A stretch of 5,029 bases of DNA from Planctomycetaceae bacterium (GTDB lineage: Bacteria; Planctomycetota; Planctomycetia; Pirellulales; Pirellulaceae): positions 1 to 5,029 of the forward strand of contig SKVE01000736.1 of assembly GCA_007129635.1 (NCBI GenBank), written 5' to 3'. The position numbers and the translations under genes are program-made. The notes under the pieces are model-generated. The model was given only the letters and a program-made list of their open reading frames with translations. It was not told the DNA's origin and made no database searches. Every line of letters starts with the position of its first letter. Positions within the stretch are counted from its first letter, which is position 1. Positions 1-5,029 of this stretch are shown here, piece by piece.

Positions 1-344
1 GTGATCACCGTGCGCGGCACTTGTCGGGGGACGGTCACGGTACGGGTGACAGGGACTTCGCGAATGTTGGTGTAGGGCACCGTTCGTGTGCCTATCTCGG
101 TGACCTGCTGTTGGATCACACCCGTGACGGTTCGCATGCGGTGTTCGGGAACAGGTCGCATGAACTGGTAGGAAACGGTTCGAGTTTGCGTGACAGGAAC
201 CATGCGGGACACCGTGTACTGCACGTCCCGCGTGCGCACCTCGGGAACCACCCGCTTGACTGTCCGTGGGACCTGCATGGCCTGCACCTCGTAGACCGTC
301 TTCGTGTAGGGGACTTCTCGAGTTTCGATCCGAGGTACCCAAAC
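1..344 (-). repeat. YTV repeat block 2 (protein-level repeats)
   Basis: Residues about 245-358 carry a second set of repeats: RIETREVPYTKTVYEVQ, AMQVPRTVKRVVPEVRT, RDVQYTVSRMVPVTQTRT, VSYQFMRPVPEHRMRT and IGTRTVPYTNIREVPVTRT. They are less tyrosine-rich and more Val/Thr/Arg-rich than block 1. The block continues beyond the left edge. Confidence 0.75.
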
Positions 345-1076
345 ACGGCGACAGATCCGTTTGGGATCGGCGCCTTTCTGGCTGACATCCTTCTGGCTGA
401 CATCGGCCTTCTGTTCTGCGGCAATCTTCTGCTCGCCTCTCCGATGGCCGAAAACGTGGCGAGGGTATTCGACGATACGAGTCTCCCAGTGACCGGTTCG
501 TACCTGGATCGTCTTGGTGCCACAGACCTGACGCGGAACGCGATAGTAGACCGTCTGCATCTGCGTTTCGGCAACGCTATGGTAGACCGTGTACGGCACC
601 GATTGGACTCGCGTTTCAAACGACCTGGCGTACGACGTGTACGCGACCTCTTTGGTACGCATTTCGACATGTGGTCGATAAACGGTATAAGGAACCTGTT
701 GCGTGACCGTTTCGTAGACCGGCCGCTGGTAGGTGAATTGCTCGACTCGCGATTGGACCTCGGACACCCGCTTGATATCCTGGACGACCTGTTTCTCCCA
801 CACCGTATCGTAGACGACCATCTCCCGCTGTTCGGTGACTCGGTCATAGACAATACGCGTCATGGTTTTCATGACCGTGTGGCAACTGGATTCACAGGCG
901 CCGGCATTCGCGCGGCATCTGAAACCAAATCGCGGCGCATGCCGTGCCACTTGCGGCTGGCTGTCTTTCCGATTGGCAAACGCAGTGATTCCACCATACG
1001 CAGCCTCCGCCGACGGAGTATTGTAGGTGGCCGGAACGATAACCGTTAGCATCCATACCAGCGTCAAGAAACGCAT
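1..1076 (-). CDS. Secreted YTV-repeat cell-wall-type protein (5' part, runs off left edge)
   Basis: An open frame of 358 codons starts at ATG 1076 and has no stop before the window edge, so the C-terminus is missing. Residues 1-25 form a signal peptide: MRF, a hydrophobic core LTLVWMLTVIVPA, and a cleavage site near AEA|A. The mature N-terminus has a cysteine cluster (C54, C61, C65). From about residue 70 the protein consists of degenerate repeats of roughly 15-25 residues, with PYTVYRP, PYTVYHS, PYTKTVYE, QYTVSRM and PYTNIRE alternating with ETR/TRTV segments. This matches the YTV family described from Rhodopirellula baltica, which is thought to contribute to the proteinaceous wall. Residues 209-244 are a polar Lys/Gln/Asp-rich linker splitting two repeat blocks. 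C185 and C242 are the only other cysteines seen. No enzymatic motif is visible. The start is set by AGGAG seven bases upstream and by the signal peptide following directly. Family assignment is firm; the wall role is inferred from family knowledge. Confidence 0.88.
   Translation of the reverse strand, partial: MRFLTLVWMLTVIVPATYNTPSAEAAYGGITAFANRKDSQPQVARHAPRFGFRCRANAGACESSCHTVMKTMTRIVYDRVTEQREMVVYDTVWEKQVVQDIKRVSEVQSRVEQFTYQRPVYETVTQQVPYTVYRPHVEMRTKEVAYTSYARSFETRVQSVPYTVYHSVAETQMQTVYYRVPRQVCGTKTIQVRTGHWETRIVEYPRHVFGHRRGEQKIAAEQKADVSQKDVSQKGADPKRICRRVWVPRIETREVPYTKTVYEVQAMQVPRTVKRVVPEVRTRDVQYTVSRMVPVTQTRTVSYQFMRPVPEHRMRTVTGVIQQQVTEIGTRTVPYTNIREVPVTRTVTVPRQVPRTVI
376..405 (-). repeat. 15-bp tandem duplication in the YTV protein linker
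   Basis: On the plus strand TTCTGGCTGACATCC (376-390) is followed at once by TTCTGGCTGACATCG (391-405), a 15-bp tandem duplication with one mismatch. It encodes DVSQK twice (residues 225-234) within a polar linker in which QK recurs (EQKIAAEQKADVSQKDVSQK). The unit is a multiple of three, so the frame is kept. It looks like a recent slippage duplication in a tolerant linker. Confidence 0.85.
453..869 (-). repeat. YTV repeat block 1 (protein-level repeats)
   Basis: Residues about 70-208 carry degenerate repeats: IVYDRVTEQREMVVYDTVWEK, FTYQRPVYETVTQQ, then VPYTVYRPHVEMRTKE, VAYTSYARSFETRVQS, VPYTVYHSVAETQMQT and VYYRVPRQ. The recurring pattern is [VP]-[PAY]-Y-T-[VS]-Y followed by about ten residues that include E-[TM]-[RQ]. 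The DNA echoes this as recurrent GTAGAC/GTGTAC-type words on the plus strand. Confidence 0.8.
1002..1076 (-). other. Signal peptide of the YTV-repeat protein
   Basis: Residues 1-25 show a short basic N-region (R3), a hydrophobic stretch from L4 to A16 and a small-residue cleavage motif (A23-E24-A25 before A26). There is no cysteine at the cleavage site, so this looks like a Sec/signal-peptidase-I substrate and not a lipoprotein. Confidence 0.8.
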
Positions 1077-1083
1077 GATCGAT

Positions 1084-1088
1084 CTCCT
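1084..1088 (-). promoter_or_regulatory. Ribosome binding site of the YTV protein gene
   Basis: AGGAG on the minus strand lies seven bases before ATG 1076. It is the strongest Shine-Dalgarno match in the window and fixes the start codon. Confidence 0.8.
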
Positions 1089-1230
1089 GAAGACTACAAG
1101 CAAGCATCTTGTCTGCATGATTAGTCGGGAAACGCACGGCTTGACCTTCATCCTGGATCGCTCGGGGGATGACAGCGACGAGAACGCGGTACCGGATATG
1201 GGGGAAATACCACGCGTTTCGAAAGTGACG

Positions 1231-1243
1231 AAGCGTGACGCTT
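1231..1243. repeat. 13-bp perfect palindrome AAGCGTGACGCTT
   Basis: AAGCGT, one central base, then ACGCTT. The word GTGACG also occurs twice here, 11 bases apart (1225-1230 and 1236-1241). No T-run follows in either direction, so it does not look like a terminator. It lies about 155 bases upstream of the YTV start codon and could be a protein-binding site or chance. Confidence 0.4.
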
Positions 1244-1374
1244 GGCGAACCCTTGAAGGATCTGCGGCATCCAGGGACGCAACGCGTTTGCCAGACCGGA
1301 CCGCTTGTGCCGTTTCGGGGGGCTGTGAGAGAAGGGCCAGCGTTTTCGGAACGGCTTCGTCGGTACGCGATGGA

Positions 1375-2541
1375 TCAGTCCGTACGAGTCCTACTGGCGT
1401 CGATCAATAAGGTTTCAAGCTGATCCATGGCATCTTCCAGGCGAAACCGCTGGGCCAACCAGTCCATGGCCGCGTCTGCCCGAGTTCGCCAAGTTTCGTA
1501 TGCAGACATCGCGTCTTCTAGTGCATCGGCCAGCGCCTGCCAGTTGCCGGGAGGGACCAGTTGGCCGTATCGGCCATGGTCCAGCACCTCGCGGGGACCG
1601 CTGGGACAATCGGTGGCCAGGACCGGCGTTCCACATGCCATGGCTTCCAACAGGACGTTCGGCATGCCCTCGTAAAGCGATGGCAGACAGACGAGATCCG
1701 CGGCCCGATAATAGGGGAACGGGTTCTGCTGAAAGCCTTCGAACAGCACGTGGTCCCGAAGTTTTCGCTGGTCAACGAACTGCTTCAGTTGGTTCTCTTG
1801 TGGTCCTTGTCCCAGCAGATGGACCTGGATGGCTGTCCGGCCACGCTGATGGACCAGTTCGTCGATCGCTTGCAACAAGTACGTGTATCCCTTTTGCGGC
1901 TGAAGGCGACCAGCGCACACGACGTGGAAGCGATCCGGTGAAAATACGGGACATGCTTGAGCCGCCAGCCGATCGACTCGATCGAGATCGATGGGATTGT
2001 TGATGGTGACGGTACGTTGTGGGTCAAGCTGGTAGTAGGCGATCGCCCGCTGTCGCAGATCCTCCGAGACGGAGATCACTCGCCATGCCTGCTGATACGC
2101 CCGCCGCAGCAGCCTGCGTTTCCACGCGATGAATCGTCCACCGCCCTCTTCCAGGTCCCAACGAGGATCGGCGACGATGGTCGACAAACGCGGCAGCTTG
2201 GCGTAACGAGCGGCCGGCCCGGTCAGCAGGGTCGTCACCAGTGCACGGTCGTAAACGACATCGATTCGCTGCTGGCGCAAGACGTGATGAAGATGGCGGA
2301 CCTGCATCCCATGGATTCGTCCGGGGTAATTCCAGCGTGGGTGCCGATGGTGATCCCAGAAGGCGACGATGGGGACATCCGAGGGGACTTCGGGCAATAA
2401 TTCGCCCATGCGGTACACGAGATACAACAGCGGCTCGAATCGTGAGCGATCGAGGTGAGTCAACAGATTCAGCATCTGCCGCTCGCTGCCTCCTCCGCCC
2501 ATCGAGCCGGAAGCACACAGAACTCGGATCTTAGAGCACAT
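1375..2541 (-). CDS. Glycosyltransferase family 4 (GT-B fold), surface-polysaccharide type
   Basis: A complete 388-residue retaining glycosyltransferase of the usual length for GT4. It probably transfers a sugar from a nucleotide donor to a growing lipid-linked or surface glycan on the cytoplasmic side of the membrane; donor and acceptor are unknown. The N-terminal Rossmann domain opens with KIRVLCASGSMGGGGSERQ, where residues 16-22 form the Gly-rich loop typical of GT4. The C-terminal domain starts near residue 205 with HVVCAGRLQPQKGYTYLLQA (donor-binding GRL..QKG, 211-218), followed by VHLLGQGP (240-247). The EX7E motif is E291-GMPNVLLE with E299, and DCPSGPREVL (311-320) follows as in WabH-like members. 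The frame extends upstream to an ATG at 2619, but that codon lies inside the predicted -10 box and lacks a ribosome binding site. ATG 2541 has AAAAGG nine bases upstream and starts directly with the conserved fold. It diverges from the amidotransferase gene. Confidence 0.92.
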   Translation of the reverse strand: MCSKIRVLCASGSMGGGGSERQMLNLLTHLDRSRFEPLLYLVYRMGELLPEVPSDVPIVAFWDHHRHPRWNYPGRIHGMQVRHLHHVLRQQRIDVVYDRALVTTLLTGPAARYAKLPRLSTIVADPRWDLEEGGGRFIAWKRRLLRRAYQQAWRVISVSEDLRQRAIAYYQLDPQRTVTINNPIDLDRVDRLAAQACPVFSPDRFHVVCAGRLQPQKGYTYLLQAIDELVHQRGRTAIQVHLLGQGPQENQLKQFVDQRKLRDHVLFEGFQQNPFPYYRAADLVCLPSLYEGMPNVLLEAMACGTPVLATDCPSGPREVLDHGRYGQLVPPGNWQALADALEDAMSAYETWRTRADAAMDWLAQRFRLEDAMDQLETLLIDASRTRTD

Positions 2542-2550
2542 GGACACATG

Positions 2551-2556
2551 CCTTTT
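2551..2556 (-). promoter_or_regulatory. Ribosome binding site deciding the glycosyltransferase start
   Basis: AAAAGG on the minus strand is nine bases before ATG 2541. A GTG two codons further upstream (2547) would leave only three bases of spacing, so the ATG is preferred. Confidence 0.5.
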
Positions 2557-2594
2557 CGGACGCTTCGCGTCACTGAATTCGGTCCGGTCGCTTT

Positions 2595-2613
2595 CCCCCT
2601 GGCAATCCGGGGG
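2595..2613. repeat. GC-rich stem-loop in the glycosyltransferase leader
   Basis: CCCCC (2595-2599) pairs with GGGGG (2609-2613). Inside, GG and CC can add two pairs around a CAAT loop with one bulged T. It lies at the predicted 5' end of the glycosyltransferase mRNA. No T-run follows on either strand, so an intrinsic terminator is unlikely. It may stabilise the transcript end or be chance. Confidence 0.4.
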
Positions 2614-2627
2614 ATGCATGATACGAT
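2599..2627 (+). promoter_or_regulatory. Weak candidate promoter of the amidotransferase operon
   Basis: CTGGCA (2599-2604) and TACGAT (2622-2627) are separated by 17 bases, each matching four of six consensus positions. It overlaps the divergent promoter, and its start would be near 2634. A perfect TTGACA at 2641-2646 has no usable -10 at the right distance. This is a tentative call. Confidence 0.22.
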
Positions 2628-2647
2628 GAGGTCGCTAGGATTGACAA
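2618..2647 (-). promoter_or_regulatory. Sigma70-like promoter of the glycosyltransferase gene
   Basis: On the minus strand TTGTCA (2642-2647, five of six to TTGACA) is followed after an 18-base spacer by TATCAT (2618-2623, five of six to TATAAT). Transcription would begin near 2611, giving a leader of about 70 bases before ATG 2541. This is the best promoter match seen in the window. It is found by eye only, and planctomycete promoters can depart from this consensus. Confidence 0.5.
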
Positions 2648-2650
2648 TCC
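2638..2650. repeat. 13-bp perfect palindrome GGATTGACAATCC at the divergent promoter
   Basis: GGATTG, one central A, then CAATCC: a perfect inverted repeat with 6-bp arms. It covers the -35 box of the glycosyltransferase promoter. It would also lie just downstream of the candidate start of the amidotransferase transcript. The position suits an operator that could act on both directions. CAATCC recurs at 2603-2608. No regulator is known from this window. Confidence 0.45.
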
Positions 2651-2696
2651 CCGCGTCGGGAATGAGTGACCAGCGCAACAGTGGGGCAGAGCAACG

Positions 2697-4619
2697 ATGT
2701 GCGGGATAACGGGTTTTCTCGAATTCGCCGAGCGGAATCAACAAGAACGGCGATCGACCCTCGCGCGGATGACGGCGAGTTTGGCGCATCGAGGTCCGGA
2801 CGACGTTGGTTACTGGATGGACGCCTCCGGAGCCGTGGCCCTGGGGCATCGTCGCTTGTCCATCTTGGACTTGTCGCCGCGCGGGCACCAGCCCATGGAA
2901 TCCGCTTGCGGCAGGTACGTCCTGGTCTACAACGGGGAACTGTACAACTTTCGTGCCTTGCGGCAGACTTTGGAATCGTTGGGGCACCGCTTTCGCGGCG
3001 ATTCGGATACGGAGGTACTGCTGGAAGCGATCGCCCGATGGGGTATCTCCGACGCGCTGCCACACTTCCATGGCATGTTCGCACTGGCCGTCTGGGATCG
3101 GCGAGAACGCTGCTTGACGCTGGCGCGGGACGCGGTCGGCATCAAGCCGCTGTTTTACGGCTGGGGACGTGAGTGTTTTCTGTTTGCGTCAGAACTGAAA
3201 GCGATCCGCGAGCATCCTTCGTTTGTCGGAGAGATCAACCGGCAGGCCTTGACGCTATTTCTGCGCCATGGGTACATCCCCGCGCCCCATTCGATTTATC
3301 GAAACATCTTCAAACTGGCGCCGGGTTGCCTGCTATCGGTATCGACGGAACATGCCACGCAGGATGTGTCGCCATCGGCTTGGTGGAGCTTAAGCGAAGT
3401 GGTGTCCGACGGTGCTGCGGACCCGTTCCCAGGGTCGCCGGAAGAGGCCGTCCAGGCATTGGATCGGCAATTGCGCGACGCGATCCGTTCGCAAATGGTC
3501 TCGGATGTGCCCTTGGGAGCTTTGTTGTCCGGCGGGATCGACTCGTCCACCGTCGTGGCACTGATGCAAGCCGAAAGCGACCGCCCGATCCGGACCTTTA
3601 CGATCGGCTTCGCGGAGCAATCGCACAACGAGGCTAGCTACGCGCGAGCTGTGGCCGAGCATCTCGGCACCGAGCACACCGAATGCTATGTGACCCCTGC
3701 CGAAGCACGCGATGTGATCCCGCACTTGGCCCAATGGTACGATGAACCGTTCGCCGATTCGTCGCAGATCCCCACGGCGCTGGTCGCTCGCATCGCACGT
3801 CAGCACGTCAGTGTCTGCCTGTCGGGCGACGGCGGGGACGAGCTGTTCGGTGGCTACGACCGCTACGAAGTCATGCTGCGGCGATGGCGGGCCATCAGCC
3901 GTTGGCCGCGCGGCTTTCGGAGCGCGGCGGCCTGCGTGGCGCGAAGCGTGGCCGATCGCTTGCCCCTGGCGATCCCCCGCCGCAAGCTCAGCACGTTGGC
4001 CGAATTCGCCTCGCTCCAGCATCCGCTGGATCTGTACACCCGCTTCAACACGCACTGGCGCGATGCGGAAGCTCTGGTCCTGCCGGACGATCGGCTGCCC
4101 GAATCGACCCAGGAATCTATCGCCATCCCTGAACCGATCTCTGACCGCTTTGTGGAAACCATGATGTATCTGGACGCGCGGACCTATCTGCCCGATGACA
4201 TCCTGGTCAAGGTCGATCGTGCCAGCATGGCCGTGGGCCTGGAGGTCCGTGTTCCGTTGTTGGATCAGCGGGTGGTCGAGTTGGCTTGGCGATTGCCGCA
4301 GGATGTGAAGGTTCGCGATGGGCAGCCGAAGTGGGTCTTGCGGCAGGTTCTGGACCGGTACGTGCCGCGGCGTTTGACCGAACGTCCGAAAATGGGCTTT
4401 GGCGTCCCGATCGATGCCTGGTTGCGCGGGCCGCTGCGCGATTGGGCCGAGGAACTGCTGAGCGTCGATCGTCTGCGGCGCGAAGGATTCCTGCATCCCG
4501 AACCGATCCGAGCCAGATGGCGCGAACACCTGACGGGGCGATACAACTGGCAGTACTTATTGTGGGACGTGCTGATGTTCCAGGCGTGGTTGGACGAGAC
4601 AGGGGCGATTGCACGTTGA
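2697..4619 (+). CDS. asnB: Asparagine synthetase B-type glutamine amidotransferase (complete)
   Basis: 640 residues. AsnB enzymes hydrolyse glutamine and use the ammonia and ATP to amidate a carboxylate, classically aspartate to asparagine, in the cytoplasm. The N-terminal class II glutaminase domain begins MCGITGF with nucleophile Cys2 exposed by Met removal; HRGPDD (31-36), R53 in GHRRLSI, N79-G80-E81 and D104 in SDTEV complete the site. The synthetase domain has the ATP pyrophosphatase loop SGGIDSS (278-284), SGDGGDELFGGY (376-387), DILVKVDRASMAVGLEVRVPLLD (501-523) and PKMGFGVPIDAWLRG (564-578). No key residue appears missing. It is longer than E. coli AsnB (554) and fits the roughly 630-650-residue subfamily common in O-antigen and exopolysaccharide loci, marked by LRHGYIPAPHSIYRNIFKLAPG. 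There the acceptor may be a sugar acid, as proposed for WbpS-like proteins. The start is fixed by Cys2; only a weak GGGG lies ten bases upstream. It is followed at once by a methyltransferase. Confidence 0.95.
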   Translation: MCGITGFLEFAERNQQERRSTLARMTASLAHRGPDDVGYWMDASGAVALGHRRLSILDLSPRGHQPMESACGRYVLVYNGELYNFRALRQTLESLGHRFRGDSDTEVLLEAIARWGISDALPHFHGMFALAVWDRRERCLTLARDAVGIKPLFYGWGRECFLFASELKAIREHPSFVGEINRQALTLFLRHGYIPAPHSIYRNIFKLAPGCLLSVSTEHATQDVSPSAWWSLSEVVSDGAADPFPGSPEEAVQALDRQLRDAIRSQMVSDVPLGALLSGGIDSSTVVALMQAESDRPIRTFTIGFAEQSHNEASYARAVAEHLGTEHTECYVTPAEARDVIPHLAQWYDEPFADSSQIPTALVARIARQHVSVCLSGDGGDELFGGYDRYEVMLRRWRAISRWPRGFRSAAACVARSVADRLPLAIPRRKLSTLAEFASLQHPLDLYTRFNTHWRDAEALVLPDDRLPESTQESIAIPEPISDRFVETMMYLDARTYLPDDILVKVDRASMAVGLEVRVPLLDQRVVELAWRLPQDVKVRDGQPKWVLRQVLDRYVPRRLTERPKMGFGVPIDAWLRGPLRDWAEELLSVDRLRREGFLHPEPIRARWREHLTGRYNWQYLLWDVLMFQAWLDETGAIAR

Positions 4620-4624
4620 GAGGG
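4618..4624 (+). promoter_or_regulatory. Ribosome binding site overlapping the asnB stop
   Basis: GAGAGGG overlaps the TGA of asnB (4617-4619) and lies four to five bases before ATG 4629. This implies translational coupling of the two genes and supports that start. Confidence 0.6.
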
Positions 4625-4628
4625 TACC

Positions 4629-5029
4629 ATGTGGGCGACGGAGTTTCTTCGGCAGATTCGCGAGTTCGAGGCCGCGTGGGCCATGACCTACTTTCCGGCT
4701 ACTGGTCGCGTGTTAGAGATCGGGGCCGGCGCAGGCTGGCAAGCCCGTTGTTTCGCCGATCGAGGCTACGAAGTACAAGCGACGGACATCGAGGATCCTC
4801 GGTATGCCTGGGAACGTGTCTTTCCGGTCACCGCTTACGATGGCGTTCACCTGCCGTTTCCGGACGGACACTTCGACGTGGTTTACAGTTCGAGCGTACT
4901 GGAGCATGTGCACGACCTGGACGGCTTGTGCTGCGAGATGGCCAGGGTTTTGAGCCAGGAAGGGATGCTGGTTCACGTGTTGCCCACCGCGTCGTGGCGT
5001 TGGTGGAGCAATGGGACGCAAGTCAGCGA
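4629..5029 (+). CDS. Class I SAM-dependent methyltransferase (5' part, runs off right edge)
   Basis: An open frame of 133 codons with no stop before the window end, so the C-terminal part is missing. It shows the Methyltransf_11 Rossmann pattern in order: motif I VLEIGAGAGWQARCFADRG (28-46, SAM-binding glycine loop), acidic D53 after strand 2 in VQATDIED (ribose hydroxyls), then LPFPDGHFDVVYSSSVLEHVHD (75-96) and EMARVLSQEGMLVHVLPT (103-120). It probably methylates a small molecule or sugar in the cytoplasm; the acceptor cannot be read from this part. No signal peptide or membrane segment is seen. The start ATG is ten bases after the asnB stop with a good ribosome binding site, so the two genes are almost certainly one operon. 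In polysaccharide loci such enzymes often methylate glycan residues or termini, which is only an inference here. Confidence 0.87.
   Translation, partial: MWATEFLRQIREFEAAWAMTYFPATGRVLEIGAGAGWQARCFADRGYEVQATDIEDPRYAWERVFPVTAYDGVHLPFPDGHFDVVYSSSVLEHVHDLDGLCCEMARVLSQEGMLVHVLPTASWRWWSNGTQVS

Larger units (their letters stand above)
1077..1374. other. 298-bp intergenic gap between glycosyltransferase and YTV gene
   Basis: Both flanking genes read leftwards. No convincing coding frame was found; frames that cross the gap are out of phase with the neighbours and have no recognisable protein character. The right-hand part shows no stem followed by a T-run, so no intrinsic terminator for the glycosyltransferase is visible. 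No good sigma70 promoter for the YTV gene was found either; a TAATCAT-like stretch near 1117-1123 (minus) lacks a matching -35. The gap holds the YTV ribosome binding site, a 13-bp palindrome (1231-1243) and a weak hairpin, ACAAG (1096-1100) with CTTGT (1108-1112), in the likely leader of the YTV mRNA. Confidence 0.6.

Noticed and set aside
116..853. A 245-codon minus-strand frame overlapping the YTV gene in another phase
   Set aside because: It is Ser/Arg-rich with no domain. The YTV frame has a signal peptide, a ribosome binding site and the repeat family, so this one is a shadow.
21..1049. A 342-codon open frame on the plus strand opposite the YTV gene
   Set aside because: It is antisense to a clear signal-peptide and repeat protein. 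Its His/Asp/Arg/Gly-rich translation matches nothing recognisable, and its length follows from the codon bias and repetition of the real gene.
1..1076. Regular YTV repeat DNA considered as a CRISPR-like or satellite array
   Set aside because: The repetition is at protein level with degenerate codons and no constant repeat or spacer lengths; an uninterrupted coding frame explains it.
1027..1410. A 127-codon plus-strand frame across the 298-bp gap
   Set aside because: It overlaps the start of the YTV gene and the end of the glycosyltransferase gene on the opposite strand, lacks a ribosome binding site and has no recognisable sequence.
2595..2613. GC-rich stem-loop as an intrinsic terminator
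   Set aside because: It sits between two divergent gene starts and has no T-run after it on either strand.
2600..2618. TGGCA at 2600 as part of a sigma54 promoter
   Set aside because: The GC dinucleotide is not at the required spacing: GC occurs at 2616-2617, three bases too far from the GG at 2601-2602.
2641..2646. Perfect TTGACA as a -35 box for asnB
   Set aside because: No -10-like hexamer lies 16-18 bases downstream (GAGTGA or neighbours). The match is better explained as part of the palindrome and the leftward promoter's -35.
3390..4529. A 379-codon open frame on the minus strand opposite asnB
   Set aside because: It lies fully antisense to the conserved asnB frame and its Gln/Arg/His-rich product has no family character. 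It is a typical shadow frame in a GC-rich gene.

Overview
The window most likely comes from a planctomycete, probably of the Rhodopirellula/Pirellula group. The main clue is the minus-strand gene at the left edge. It encodes a secreted protein built of degenerate Tyr-Thr-Val (YTV) repeats, a family (Pfam YTV) first described from Rhodopirellula baltica. The weak Shine-Dalgarno sequences of two of the other genes and the fairly GC-rich coding style fit that group. The lineage is an inference from protein character, not from a marker gene.

Layout from left to right. Positions 1-1076, minus strand: 5' part of a YTV-repeat protein with a signal peptide and an N-terminal cysteine cluster; it runs off the left edge without a stop. 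Positions 1077-1374: a 298-bp gap holding that gene's strong ribosome binding site, a short perfect palindrome and little else. Positions 1375-2541, minus strand: a complete GT4-type glycosyltransferase. Positions 2542-2696: a divergent promoter region with a good sigma70-like promoter for the glycosyltransferase, a weak candidate for the opposite gene, a 13-bp perfect palindrome and a GC-rich stem-loop. Positions 2697-4619, plus strand: a complete glutamine-hydrolysing asparagine synthetase-type amidotransferase. Positions 4629-5029, plus strand: 5' part of a class I SAM-dependent methyltransferase, nine bases after the amidotransferase stop and running off the right edge.

A GT4 glycosyltransferase, an AsnB-type amidotransferase and a small methyltransferase together are typical of the edge of a surface-polysaccharide (O-antigen or exopolysaccharide) locus. 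The amidotransferase and methyltransferase look like one operon. The glycosyltransferase diverges from it through a shared control region. In such loci AsnB-like proteins may amidate sugar acids rather than, or as well as, make free asparagine; the sequence cannot decide this. The YTV protein is probably a separate cell-wall gene lying beyond the end of the polysaccharide genes.

Nothing here proves an undescribed system. The points most worth a second look are the YTV protein, with its cysteine cluster and tandemly duplicated linker, and the palindrome in the divergent promoter region.
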